From the NCBI GenBank assembly GCA_006538405.1, contig BJKQ01000006.1:2937001-3001000 (forward strand): a stretch of 64,000 bases of DNA, given 5' to 3'. This document shows, piece by piece, positions 45,722 to 56,750 of the stretch. Source of the DNA: Hansfordia pulvinata (Eukaryota > Ascomycota > Sordariomycetes > Xylariales). How positions within the stretch are numbered: position 1 is the first letter of the stretch; the number at the start of each line of letters is the position of its first letter. The notes under the pieces are model-generated. The model worked only from the letters and a program-made list of their open reading frames with translations. It did no database searches and was not told where the DNA came from. Made by a program: the position numbers and the translations under genes.

Positions 45722-47401
45722 ATGAGCAGCGGTAACAACACCAGCCCCGGCGCTGGCCGTAACGCCGCCACTATGGATCATCCGCACATTGCCGAGTTTG
45801 CTTCCCCGAGGTACTTCGATAAAGTACGACAGCTCGACGACTCACATACTCACGAGCATCACCAGCATGATGCGGCCCAGTCGGCTACCGCGAATCAATC
45901 CATCTTAACCCTCCCCATCGGACGCGCCAGATCACCCGATCAAATCATCCAGACCCATCACGAAGCTGCTGTGAAACGCCGCACCAACTTCAGTTTCCGC
46001 TCTATCCTAGCCTCACGATCTTCGCTTGAGCATGACATTCGCAAGCTCTCGGTGGACGAGACGAGGAAACGGTTTGTGCTCCCTGCATCGCCCCCCTCGA
46101 CTTCACCGACTGACTGCTTGAGTTCCGGCAGTCCCTCGTTTGATCAGCTCTTCCAATATCTACCGAACGAACTCAAGATTCAAATCATTGCGTTTCTACC
46201 TCTCTCCGACGTCCTGAACCTGCGTGGGGCCTCGCGCTCGTGGCATTCTATAATTTCCGCGAACGAATTTCCAATCGCCCGGTATCATCTAGACCACAAC
46301 GTTCCCCACTACGCCAAAAGACTCTACCCTGCACCGGACCCTTCCGCGGTCCGACTTCACCACTTGTGCGGAATTTGGCACCGTCTTCATGTTGCTGCCA
46401 AGATGTCCTATCTCATTTGTGAGAGGACCACAAAGGACATATTCCTTCGCGACACCGAGAGCAAGAGACGCGAATTCGAGCCGCAGCACGAACGCATGCG
46501 ACGCCGTTTGATACCGCTTATCTTCACCCTCTTCCACTTCTTCGAAAAGACTCGAGAGTTGCGCCTGCAACACATCAAGGAGCGTGGTCATGGTTTGTCG
46601 CGAGAGGCATATACATTCAATCCGATCGAGCGAGAAGCCATGAGTTACTACGACGACGAAACACTTCTACGCGTCCACCAAGTCTTCCCACTGGTCATGT
46701 CCTCCTTTACCCGCCGCATGAGACCCCCAACCTATGCCGGTCGCCTGGAGCGCTCCATTCGCGGTTATCTGCGCGACGCGCCCTCAGACGATGTCTACGT
46801 TGCTTCTGTTTGCGTGGGTGGTTTGCGTCAGGTGGAGCGATTCTGGGAAATCAAGGGTTATAACTCGAGACGAACCGCTATCGACACCTGGTATAATTCC
46901 TTGACTAAGGCTCCCGAGGAAGCCGCCGCTGCTAAGTCGCACCGTCGCTTCATGGGGCTGAGCCGTAAGAAGTCAGTCGCCAGCGTCGGTGACTTCGGCA
47001 AGTCACACCAGGATCACACCATGTCGCACAATCGCCCACGGCGGGAGTCAGACGGCGCACAACGCTCCGGATCGACATTCACGGCAGCATCGGAAAGCAT
47101 GGTTTTCGAGACCAGCATGGCAGCTGGCATGCCAATGGAGCATCTTTCCCACGAGAACATGCGCCTTCTCATGTCCGACCTCCCCGCTCTTCGTGATCTC
47201 TGGGCACCAACCGCCGAGGCCCTCATCCTGGAAAAGAAGATTGTCGAAAGCCCTCAGGATATTAAACGCAATGCCCAGGTGCTCCTTGACCTCATCAGCG
47301 AAGGTGGCTGTGCCGCCCAAGACGAATGGTGGTATGGTCGTGCTGCTCCCGAGTCTGTTCGCCCTCCAATGGAAGCCATTGAAGAGGACCCCATCGAGTA
47401 A
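45722..47401 (+). CDS. F-box protein, intronless
   Basis: 559 aa from a single exon. An F-box at about 145-185 (LFQYLPNELKIQIIAFLPLS, then VLNLRGASRSWHSII) should bind Skp1 in an SCF ubiquitin ligase. The region after it is helical and well structured (HLCGIWHRLHVAAKMSYLIC, RRRLIPLIFTLFHFFEKTRE, IREAMSYYDDE-like context, FPLVMSSFTRRMRPPTYAGR, YVASVCVGGLRQVERFWEIK). A Ser/Arg-rich insertion lies at about 405-455, and a helical end (LLMSDLPALRDLWAPTAEAL) precedes the acidic C-terminus. No leucine-rich or WD repeats are present, so the target-binding part is of an unnamed type and the substrate is unknown. The N-terminal 140 residues, with a His-rich stretch, look disordered. The ATG at 45722 has a favourable context (CTGCCATGAG). 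Confidence 0.85.
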   Translation: MSSGNNTSPGAGRNAATMDHPHIAEFASPRYFDKVRQLDDSHTHEHHQHDAAQSATANQSILTLPIGRARSPDQIIQTHHEAAVKRRTNFSFRSILASRSSLEHDIRKLSVDETRKRFVLPASPPSTSPTDCLSSGSPSFDQLFQYLPNELKIQIIAFLPLSDVLNLRGASRSWHSIISANEFPIARYHLDHNVPHYAKRLYPAPDPSAVRLHHLCGIWHRLHVAAKMSYLICERTTKDIFLRDTESKRREFEPQHERMRRRLIPLIFTLFHFFEKTRELRLQHIKERGHGLSREAYTFNPIEREAMSYYDDETLLRVHQVFPLVMSSFTRRMRPPTYAGRLERSIRGYLRDAPSDDVYVASVCVGGLRQVERFWEIKGYNSRRTAIDTWYNSLTKAPEEAAAAKSHRRFMGLSRKKSVASVGDFGKSHQDHTMSHNRPRRESDGAQRSGSTFTAASESMVFETSMAAGMPMEHLSHENMRLLMSDLPALRDLWAPTAEALILEKKIVESPQDIKRNAQVLLDLISEGGCAAQDEWWYGRAAPESVRPPMEAIEEDPIE

Positions 47402-48381
47402 TAGGGCTTTCTTGTGGCTCACTACTGCCTTTCGAAACTTCATCTAATCTGCTCTAGGGGGCATTAATTCTCTAATCGGAGCAGAATTCATTCCAACTAT
47501 TGCATTCAGCGGCGTCGAAGGGGTTTCGTCCAGACATAAAGGCGTTGCGAACTCTTTTTTTTTTGTGGAAGTTGTGGTCATCATTGGTTATCGCGCAACC
47601 GCTCGGGCAAAGCGATGACCAACATTTACCTATATGCATTGGAGGAGCGTCGGAGTTTGGGTCTTTTTCCTCCTTGATTCGTCTCACGGCTGCACGCCGC
47701 TTTTTCTTAGTGTCACAAGCAGATGGCGAGGCCTGGTCTTGGATTGAACACCACTACATATTCTATACCATCAGTTCAATTGAACAGAGATACCCAGGTT
47801 TAACTCACCACCACTCCCAACAAACTATCACAAATAAATGCAATCAATCGCGTACCTAAATCAATTCTGTAGCTCAGTGCGTTGAGAACCGCAACGTTTG
47901 ATACCATTTTCTTCGGCTATCCCACTTGGAAGCCAAATGATATTCCGCCATCAGGAATCGAACAAAGTTCACATTGAACGGTGTTTCCAACAATTAAACC
48001 CCCTGATTACACCTTACAGAAGAGAGACACGGGAGCGTACCCCTTGAATATTCAAATTTCGATTTCACAACCCTCGAGTGCTGAAGGGGTCTCCTCCTTT
48101 AGAAAGCAAGCCATCACTATCAACTGTGTAATCGATTCTGTCATGTCTAATTGAGTACCTAACGCCCATTCTTAGAGGTGCATGACAATAGAAAGCTGGC
48201 AAACAGCGTAGCAGGTCAAATTGTGTGAAGCCGGGTGAAACTCCAGGAATCAAATCCATCAGAAATAATCTGCGGCGTCAAAACGCGCACTGTGAAACAC
48301 GCGGCGCGCAACATTCATTCATCACATCTCGAATCATTCAAAGTCGTCACTGGCGTAAAATCGTAAATCGTTAATCGTTGT
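47402..48381. other. Spacer between convergent F-box and AT-hook genes
   Basis: 980 nt, clearly more AT-rich than the rest of the window. It includes a T9 run near 47560 and AT-rich 3'-end-like sequence on both sides. Two short stretches recall tRNA arms (a GTAGCTCAGT-like phrase at 47889 and a GTTCGATTCC phrase on the minus strand near 47960), but no cloverleaf can be drawn. No gene is supported. Confidence 0.5.
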
Positions 48382-51300
48382 TCAGTTTGGCCATCTGCTC
48401 GGGCCGGCGGAGTGGTCCACTTGCTGGGTTCCCATGAAATCGCCCATGCTTGGGGACGAATAAGACGCCGTTGTGGAAGAGTTCGGTGCTTGCTGTTGGT
48501 GCTGCGGCGGCCTCCGCTTGATACTGCTGTTGGAACCGCTGTGGTTGCCGTCATGATTGATACCGTAGGGTGCACCGAGGCCCATGTTCATGAAAGTTTG
48601 CGGTGAAAAAGACTGGTAGGTCGCTGGTATCCCCGAGCCTGAAGTCCCTTGCGTGCCCACAGGGGCCTGTAGCGAGCTGAAAGGCAAGGATTGGGTGGCG
48701 AGACCTAGGCCCATAACATGGGAGTTGTTGCCGCTGCCTCCTGCGCCGTTGTTCCTCAGGGGCCTGTACGCAGTGTTGCTATCCAGCGAAGATGCAGATG
48801 GTGGTCGCTGTTGCACAAATCCAGTATGAATCATGGACGGAGAATCGCGATATGTTCCGTCGGACTGTCCCAAAGGGTTTGAAACAGGCGAGTACTGGGG
48901 GGAATGTGCCATATGAGAGGAGTAGGTGGCCCCTGGCGAATGAGTCACCAACTGAGACGGGGCACGATGATGTGATTGCGAAGAGGGCTGGTGGTGCTTA
49001 GCCGGATAGGGCACGTGTTGGTGCTGGTGCTGGTGCTGGTGCTGGACATGGTACCCAGTGTCCAGAGCAGAGGCTTGAGAGAAATAAGTCTGCTGCGGAC
49101 CATGCAAATGAGGCCGGTGAGAAGCAATGTTCGCTTCAGCCATAGGGTTCGTCGAGTGGTCCACTTGAGATGAAGGCGTATGTGCCGTATGCGATTGTCG
49201 TGCTAGTTGTGTGGCCTGGTTGGGTGTTTCTAGCTTCTGTGCCACAAAAGCATCGTAGTTAGCCTCGAAGTCTTCCCCGGATGTCTGAGATGGTGAAATC
49301 TGCTCCGGGATCGCCGTGGTGTGCGGCTGTCGTCGCTGAGGATGCATGCCAATCATCTGCTCGCGAGGCGTTCCAGATGCAGTCGTGCGCTCGCGTTGCT
49401 CGACGAGATTCTCCGCTGACGGCATCATGTCTTGGCCAACGCTTCCTTGTTGAGATCGCTGGCGCGAGTCGTGTTCAGCAGATAGCGCCGGGCTCGTCCG
49501 CCCGTTGTCGTGGGCAGAACGTCTTCCATGAGCCAGGTACCCAGTGTCTTTGTTGAGACGTGGCCGTTTGTAGATGAGGGAAATACCAGAGTCCGGTCCA
49601 TCGGCTGATTTCTGCTCAGCCAGTGCAGATTGGGAGGAGAGCTGTTGAATAGGTGCTGCCTTGGCGTGAGACAATGGTGCCGCATGGCTCTTGATCGACT
49701 CTTGGCCGCTTTGCCGAGATGCTGGCGCGTTTGCACCAGTAGGTCGTTTTCGCTTGATGCCTGTGATCGAGGACTCCCTCACCTTTGGCGTCATTTGATG
49801 GCCCTGAACGGCTTCCACGGCACCTGCAGCCGACGGCTGGGCCGAACCATTGGAGACAGTGAAATTGTCCGCACGACTTTGGCTTTGATCTGCTGCAGAA
49901 ACGCCCCCGTCCCATTCTTCCATCTGGGAACCCGGCGCTTGCGTGTCAGCGCCGGACCCCGGCTTGTTTTGATGGCCCTTGGGCCGCCCCCCAGACTGAG
50001 CTTTCGCAGACTTTGGGTCGCCAGCGAGCGCCGGTGCCGGAACTGGAACTGGCGTCACCTTCGGCGGCGGGTTAATAGACGATAACGATACCAGAGGCAG
50101 GGAAGCTGACGTAGCCGCCCCCGGGGCGGGATCCTGGGTAATGACTTTTGCGGGTGGTATGGCTGGCCCAGACATGGTCGTGGTGGTTTCTTTTGGCTTG
50201 TTCTTAGAGCCCTTTGGGCGACCACGACGCTTCGCACTGGATGTTGGGCCTGCGTCGGGGTTTCCGAGGCCCGTGACCATGCCATTAGTCGGCGTAACGA
50301 GACCACCCTGCTGATCCCCCTCACGCAAGGGTGTGGCTTGCCCTCGAGCAAGGGACTCTGATTGTTGGGTGTCATGGAGCTCTTGTCCACCATTATTGAG
50401 GCCCACCGCGTTGTCCTCGGCACCAGTCAAGGCACTTAGGTGTGTGTTTTGCACGGGCGACACAGGTTGGCGTTTCTGTGAACCTTTCTTGACCCCCTTG
50501 TCACTGCGCGCTTTGGTAGCCTTGCTGCCTTTCGGTCGGCCCCGTGGACGTTTCAATGGGAGAGCAGAGGTTGTTGCCACACTAGCAGGTGCATCTTTGT
50601 CTGTCGAAGTGGGCATTACAGGCGATGCATGCGCCAGAGTAGGGGGAGCGGTAGCACCAGTAGTGATTGGCTGGTCAACGGCGGCGGTAGCTGCAAGATC
50701 CCCGGGTGGCACCGGGGTTTGGGGAGCATTCTTCGCACGGGGAAAGATTTCCGTGATCCAGGCAATGAACAGAGCTCCAGAGCCATTTGCGTGTTCGCTG
50801 TGGGGAAAATGCCGCCGGGTGGAGGCGGGGCCTCCGGTATACCACCGAAGAAAGCGAGAGCTGCACACAGCTGATTGACGACATTGATGGGCTGTAGAGT
50901 GCGGAGGAGGGTGAGGAGACGAGCCTGCTCTGCTTTGGTCTCAGCAGGAGAAAGGGGCGAAGACAACGACCCATGTAAAGGGTCAGCATGGGCTGGTGGC
51001 GCGGCAGTAGTTGGCTGGGGGCTCGCAGCTGCGTCTGCCGGTTTAGCAGCGAGAGGAGGGAGCGACCGAGAAGCGTTCGTAGGGGTTGAACTTTGTGGGC
51101 GAGAGTGATTGGCTCGACGATGGTGAGAGACGTAGGTATCGGTCCGGGCTAATTGAGCCTGGCGTGCGGTACTCTCGCTGGTCAACTTCGCGGCGGCATC
51201 CCGGGCATGAACTTCGCGATTAGACTTGACATCCATATGCATTACAGCAAAGTTGGCCCTCATCTGGCTGGCGACGCCCTTCAGCTTGCTAGGGACGGGA

Positions 51301-51616
51301 TTCCGAACACGCCCATCCCTCGGAAAGACGCGGACGTCCGGCTCGGTGGGTATCGGAGCAGCATCTGGTGCGGCGTGGCCGTGTGCAGCTGCAGTGACGA
51401 GCGGACCCCGGTTGCTGCTGTTGGCCGTCCCGTTGACATGTTCGTCGTTGTGCTGGGCGGGGGTCGCTGTCGGCGTCGAAGGTTGATCAGGAGTGGGAGG
51501 CGGTACGCCTGCTGAATGCGTTAGTTGTCCTGCGCGGAAAGAAAGCCAGGCCGGCGAACAGCCCGCATGCACCACCAAGCTGTAAGTGGTGAGGACTGAC
51601 CTGTAACGGAAGTCAT
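48382..51616 (-). CDS. AT-hook protein, large and mostly disordered, one apparent base deficit
   Basis: Exon 1 is 16 nt (51616-51601, MTSVT plus one base) and exon 2 runs 51508-48382 after a 92-nt intron with a CTAAC branch-point-like word and tandem CAGCAG acceptors. Two structured parts stand out. The first is a basic helical block (SQMRANFAVMHMDVKSNREV). The second is a segment with LLTLLRTLQPINVVNQLCAA and FFGGIPEAPPPPGGIFP, continuing as HSEHANGSGALFIAWITEIF after a frame break at CCCC (+ strand GGGG, 50802-50805). One added base gives 1047 aa. Three AT-hook-like cores occur near residues 325-335 (KRPRGRPKGSK), 432-443 (KRRGRPKGSKNK) and 511-523 (GGRPKGHQNK). The C-terminal half is Gln/Ser/His-rich with an HQ repeat (49012-49046). 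A nuclear, minor-groove DNA-binding role is inferred. I cannot name the family. Confidence 0.78.
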
Positions 51617-51647
51617 TGAGCAGAGGCGACGCACCCGCGGCGGTCAT
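51487..51647 (-). promoter_or_regulatory. Predicted overlapping upstream ORF of the AT-hook gene
   Basis: An ATG at 51647-51645 lies 31 nt before the main ATG in another frame. Read through the same splice (51647-51601 joined to 51508-51487) it encodes 22 residues starting MTAAGASPLLNDFRY, and it stops inside the main coding region. The upstream ATG has G at -3, whereas the main ATG has T at -3, so scanning ribosomes might favour the short frame. That would lower translation of the main protein. This is inference from the sequence only; whether the transcript starts upstream of it is unknown. Confidence 0.4.
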
Positions 51648-53850
51648 TGCCGGGCGATGGGAAGTAAGAGTAGCTCGGCAGGTGATGATGTCTCCGTGGC
51701 ATGTAGAGTCGAGGTCAAGCGTTAATAATTTGAAGAACCGGACCGGCGCCCGGTCAAGATTATCTTTCGGGCCGTGAGCGCAGTCTGGCGCCCGACTTTG
51801 TAGGCTCGGAAACTTGTAGGCTAAGGGGGAATTCTGGTGCGGCACATCTCCCTCTGGCGTTGTGAGGCAAGATGCTGGAGAGGGGTCGATGACAGAGAGC
51901 GGCGAACGAGGGCTGACTAGGGCACAGCTACTCGAAGAAGCATTTAGGCCTGGTGGGCGACAGACCAGCCGCCCTGACGCGCCCCTTGCGCTCAGCTGAA
52001 GAGGGCGGTTTGTTTTGGGTCGAGAGAGTGGGAGGGCGAAGATACAGGCGAAGGCGCGGGCGCTTTTATTCTTCTTGATGGCTGACGTCGTGCGTGCGCC
52101 GTCCGCCCATCGTGGCACGCAGATTGAGTACCTCCTGGCCTGCTGAGATGCTACCGCAGAGGCCCGGCTTCAAGTAAAGGCGTTCGCGACTGGTCTGGCG
52201 CAGCCGGGGTGACCAAGACGAGGCCAGCAATGGTCGCGGCGATGCCAGTCGTCAATCCACAGCAGTGGGTGGTCAGTCGGCCATGTCAGTGGGGTAGTTC
52301 ACTGCGAGCGAGGCGAAGCCGGGTCGTGCGATGCAATGGTGTGCAAGGCTTTTCCGTGTGCCTGAAGTCCAGCCGCAACGATGTCGGGTGGGCGCGGGGT
52401 TGGGCGGGCAGGCAGACAAGCAACGACAAGCCAGCAAGACGAAGTAATGAGGTAGGTAGAGGAAGAGCTGGCTTCTCGACACCAATCGAATGCTTTACAA
52501 ATATGGTGAGGTCGGGTAGCACCAGATGGGACCCGCCAATACGCACCTTCCGAGGCGGACGCAAAGGTACAACAGACTGGAAGTTTTGCGGTGTGCGCAA
52601 CAACCTATACGAATGGAGTACGGCACGCCCAAAATGTACCCGCCTTCCACATCTGCAGCCTTCAATGTCGGAGACAGATGAATTCATACCACCGCAGAAC
52701 AACGTGACTTCCCGCCGAAAGACATGCCAAGTGGTACCTTCTGAGGTACGCTCCGTCGATCGCATTCCGGGGCGGCAGCTCTTGCTAACACAGCTGCCCT
52801 CCCGCGGGGTTGAGTAAGGCAGCTGGAGGTGCCTACCTACGAGTAGGTACCTGTGCCTACCTCGTGCCTACCATGTATACCAATAATCAGACCAACACAA
52901 GCAACACGGCCTAGCATCGAGGTCGTAGAGCGCCCGCCTTACTACCATTGGCGTGGGATCTGTGGTGGGCAGCAGGCCAATGCAAGATCAGATACTCAAC
53001 AGATGTCGACCGTTGCCTATCAAACTTAAGGCGTCTGCAAATGATTAGAGGGAGGCATGGATCCGGGTCGGACGGCTTTCCACTGAAGTGTCTGTGCAGT
53101 AGGTAGGGTTTTGCTTGCTTCCGAGCAGGCCTTGATATCCATTGGATGTACTCGTAGCTGCTTACCTGTGGGTAGGTATCGACTTCGGAAGATACGTGTA
53201 GGAGCGGGAACTGACGTACATAAGGTATGTAAGTAGATCGACTCGCACCCAGGTAATACTTGGGTATCTACCTATGTATGTACCTACATGTTCGAGTAGT
53301 AGTGCGGCATACAGAAGGCCTCCTGGTTGCTTGTGGTATTCAGACTCCAGATCGTGCTCCGTAGTGAGGTACAAGTACGAGTATCTCCTTAGTACGGGTA
53401 CGCGTACATGTGTTGATGAAGGCCATCAGGATGCAGGCCCACCTTCTGCGCCATCCCTCTCTTAGGTGCAATGCGCAACTCCAGGGCTTCATTCATGTCT
53501 TGTATGGGTACATGTACTTGAGTCTGTCTGTGCCTTAAGCGTGCCCGGGCTTGCCTTGTAAAAGCCAGGATTCAGGAGCACCATATCCGTTGCGAAGTAC
53601 CTGTACAAAATACATCATTCCGGACAAGGTACAGTACACGAGTAGCTGCTGGCTGGAAGCCATCCACTCTCAACACTGCACGATAGGGACAACGCCGCAT
53701 GCTGCCGATGATAGCTTCATCCACCTCATCGTCATCCCACCACCATCGACCGCCTGCGAATCCCCGCCTATTCGCTGTCTCTCGTTCTATTCCCGCGTCA
53801 CCCTCCTTTCCCTCCGAATTCTTCCGACCAATCTCCTAGGCTAGCCAGCC
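51648..53850. other. Divergent intergenic region between the AT-hook and VMA5 genes
   Basis: About 2.2 kb. The half next to the AT-hook gene stays open for hundreds of bases but looks like a 5' leader, not protein (Ser/Pro/Arg-rich with no domain). TACGAGTA/TACTCGTA words occur at 52838, 53149 and 53376, among many TAGGTACC/GTACCTAC words at 52830-52870 and 53160-53290. A pyrimidine-rich leader (53760-53845) precedes VMA5. Confidence 0.5.
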
Positions 53851-55296
53851 ATGACCACCTACGCCCTCGTCTCCATCCCTCCCAGCGTTGAGCCGCCCCT
53901 CGACTCCCTTGTTGCCTCCGACACCGCCGCCCAGCTACGCCCATTCGCCATACCAGAGTTCAAGATCGGAACACTTGATGCCCTTGTGCAGCAGGCCGAC
54001 GATCTTGCAAAGCTGAACTCCGCCTGCGAAGGTCTCGTTCAGAAAGTCCTTGACACTCTTCGTACCCTTCACGATGGTGACCAAGATAAGGTCCAGCGGG
54101 ATCAGATAGTCAATGACAGTCAGTTATATTCATCGTCCTTCTGTCCGTGCCGATGTGGACTGACCTTTATGCGACTAATATGCAGAACCTACCGACCAAT
54201 ACCTTCTAAACTTCGCCTGGAACAGAGCTCGCTACCGAGCCGATAAGCCCATTGCCGAACTCGTCACTACCTTACAGAAGGTTCAGTGGTCTCTTGACCC
54301 CCCGCTACCCACAGTTTATCTGACCGCCCACGATCACAGGAGCTTGCCAATACGGATAACGACATCAAGGCCAAACTGAACCAGTACAACCAGGTCAAGA
54401 CAAACCTGACCTCTCTGCAGAGGAAACAAAAGTACGTCCTGTCAAGTTCAACAGGATCTCTTCTCTATTTCACCTCATATGGCAGCATGCTCATGGAACT
54501 TCTTGTGTAGTGGAAATCTGGCCACGAAATCCCTGACACCCGTCGTCGACCCGTCTCTCCTTGTCAGGGACTCGGAGTACCTCGAGACGCACTTGGTCGC
54601 TGTACCCAACAACCTCAAGAAGGAGTTTCTTCAGACCTACGAGAAGCTCACCGAGATGGTGGTTCCCCGCTCTTCAGTTGAGATTGCCCGCGACGACGAG
54701 TTTGTTCTCTTTGCCGTCACCACCTTCAAGAAATTCAGCACCGATTTCCAGCACAAGTGTCGCGAACAGAAGTGGACTCCACGCCAGTACCACCATGTCG
54801 AGGGCGGGAAGGAGGAGGAACAGAAAGAACTCGACCGTGTCGCTCGTGATGAGAAGAAGGTGTGGGGTGAGGCCCTGCGGCTGAGTCGCACCAGCTGGAG
54901 CGAGAGTGTCATGATCTGGTTCCACGTTCTGGCTCTGCGTGTTTTTGTCGAGTCCGTTCTTCGCTATGGCCTGCCACTGGACTTTGAGGCTCATCTGGTA
55001 GCGGTAAGTCAATTCGCACCCCTCGTGCTTCATATCTTGCAACCATTCGGTAGAGCCTGGCTGACGACTATGCGTCTCCCCCTATACAGGCGAACAACAA
55101 GGGCATCAAGAAGCTCAAGGACTCTCTTGATTCGTCCTACTCGTACCTCGGAGGCAACGCCTTCGGCCGAGACAAGCGTGGGAGAGTCACGAAGGACGAT
55201 GCTGCCATGTCATCTGAGATGGCGGCTGCCGGACTGGGCCATGGCGGCGAAGGATCGGAATACACGGCCTATGTCTACTACGAGATTGAGATTTGA
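53851..55296 (+). CDS. VMA5: V-type proton ATPase subunit C (Vma5), 5 exons
   Basis: Subunit C links the V1 peripheral stalks to Vo and is released when the pump disassembles on glucose loss. Exons are 53851-54118, 54186-54280, 54340-54431, 54511-55003 and 55090-55296; phases agree and the product is 384 aa, close to fungal Vma5. Family blocks are seen in order: TYALVSIPPS, FKIGTLDALVQQADDLAKLN, DQYLLNFAWNRARYRADKPI, LVTTLQKELANTDNDIKAKL, YNQVKTNLTSLQRKQNGNLA, DSEYLETHLVAVPNNLKKEF, VVPRSSVEIARDDEFVLFAV, WSESVMIWFHVLALRVFVES, VLRYGLPLDFEAHLVA, and YSYLGGNAFGRDKRGRV, ending TAYVYYEIEI. The ATG follows a C/T-rich leader directly (CAGCCATGAC). No frame breaks are seen. Confidence 0.96.
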
Positions 55297-55923
55297 GCGT
55301 AAGCTTACTTGCATTGTATCATTTCATGATTATCTTGCCCGGGTCCTGGTGTCAGTGGCGCGTCTTTGCTGCCTTGCCACTTGTAGTCTGTTTTATCACT
55401 CAACGCCGTCATTGCCATTGGTGGCACTGAAGTTCCTGCGTCGCCCTGCGCGGGTCGCTGTCATCTGCCGCGGAAAATTGACAGGGACGTAGAGCGTGAG
55501 AGCGGACCTTAGCATCACCAGGCCCGTGATGTCAGCCTCGCCGTCTCGGGCAGTGTGCGCCCACAATGTGTGCAGCTCATGAAGCGGCTTTGAAAATATG
55601 GGATATATCAGCTTCCATGCCCTTCACCATCCTGAAGGTAGCGAGCTGGACGCAGCGGCGATCTTGGTGATGTTTGCCACGGCCAAAGTATGAGACATTC
55701 ACAAGGTGGTATTTTCATCTTGAAATCTTGTCCAGTTCTATTTCTTTACCTGCATTCTCCGCTGCCCAGTCACGTGCGTACCGCCTATCTATAGGTCTAT
55801 ACAAGAACAGCCTTGGCTGCGTAGAGCGAGTCCAGCAAGTCGAGGAGAGAGAAAGTCCCGTGGTTGACTGCCTCTCCCGTGGGCTTTTGCATGTGAAAGG
55901 GGTAAAGAGCGCTGAAGAGCTTC
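55297..55923. other. Spacer between convergent VMA5 and APS kinase genes
   Basis: 627 nt. It has T-rich 3'-end character just after VMA5 (tgtatcatttcatgattatc). No gene is supported. Confidence 0.55.
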
Positions 55924-56750
55924 TTAGACATTGGCAGAGATGAGGCCCTTGCTCTGCAGCCATTGCACGATCTGGGCGACACATTCCTCGACAGACTGCT
56001 CGTGGGTCTTGATGGTGATATCGGGGTTCTCGGGGCCTCGTAAGGGGAGCTGATGCCGGTGAAGTGGGGGATGTCGCCGGCGCGGGCTTTCTTGTACAGG
56101 CCCTTGGGGTCGCGCTGCTCGGCGACCTCGAGGGGCAGATCGACAAAGACCTCGATGAAAGGAATGGGGGCGTCTGAGCCCTGGGTGGCGGCGTGCAGGT
56201 CGCGGGCGATCTGGCGGTCGGCCTTGAAGGGGGAGATGAAGGAAGTCAGGGCGATGGTGGACGAGTCGGCAAACAGCTTGGCGACCTCGCCGATTCGGCG
56301 GATGTTCTCGACGCGGTCCTGGTCGGAGAAGCCGAGGTCCTTGTTGAGGCCGAAGCGGACGTTGTCGCCGTCGAGGCGGTAGGCGGCCAGACCGAGGTGC
56401 AGCAGGTGCTGCTCGAGGGCGGTCGCGACGGTCGACTTGCCCGACGCCGAAAGGCCAGTGAACCAGAGGGTGAAGCCCTTCTGCTTGCGGAACTCGCTGC
56501 GCTCGGCTCGCGAAAGCGACGGGTGCCAGACAATGTTGCTGTGTCGCGGCGTGGGTCAGCGTGGCCTTCTTTACTGGTTCTCACGAGATTATGCGCGGCA
56601 AGCAGCCTCTTGGGCCGGGTGGTGGCGGGGCATTGGCGGGGGAGGGGTCGAGCAGAGCTGCTAAAGTTGCAGTGGGTGGGCGGGCGGCAGGGCCAGCACG
56701 GCTCGGCCGGAAGACATGCGCACTGCTTTGGGGATCACTCACGTGGCCAT
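55924..56750 (-). CDS. Adenylylsulfate (APS) kinase, one apparent base deficit
   Basis: APS kinase phosphorylates adenylylsulfate to PAPS with ATP, the second step of sulfate assimilation, in the cytosol. Exon 1 is 8 nt (56750-56743, ATG GCC AC) and exon 2 is 56538-55924, joined by a 204-nt GTGAGT/ACAG intron. The start reads [20 protein letters not shown]. The P-loop GLSASGKST lies at 31-39. It is followed by [20 protein letters not shown], the conserved [15 protein letters not shown], and [16 protein letters not shown], then [20 protein letters not shown] and [20 protein letters not shown]. There the frame breaks at a GGGG run on the + strand (56032-56035). One added base continues as [20 protein letters not shown] to a stop after SANV, for a total of 207 aa, exactly the family size. 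It is a stand-alone kinase, not fused to ATP sulfurylase. Confidence 0.94.

Noticed and set aside
47885..48015. tRNA-like phrases: GTAGCTCAGT on the plus strand and GTTCGATTCC on the minus strand
   Set aside because: No acceptor stem, anticodon arm or T-arm pairing can be drawn around either phrase. At best they are relics.
51648..52118. N-terminal extension of the AT-hook protein to an ATG at 52118
   Set aside because: The extra 150 residues are low complexity. Reading on continuously would also translate the intron, whereas MTSVT with a GTCAGT donor and a CTAAC branch-like word fits splicing well.
1028..55296. A functional cluster of NPR3, VPS37 and VMA5 (all vacuole/endosome, TORC1-related)
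   Set aside because: They are spread over 54 kb among unrelated housekeeping genes on both strands. With no shared regulation visible, chance neighbourhood is the simplest view.
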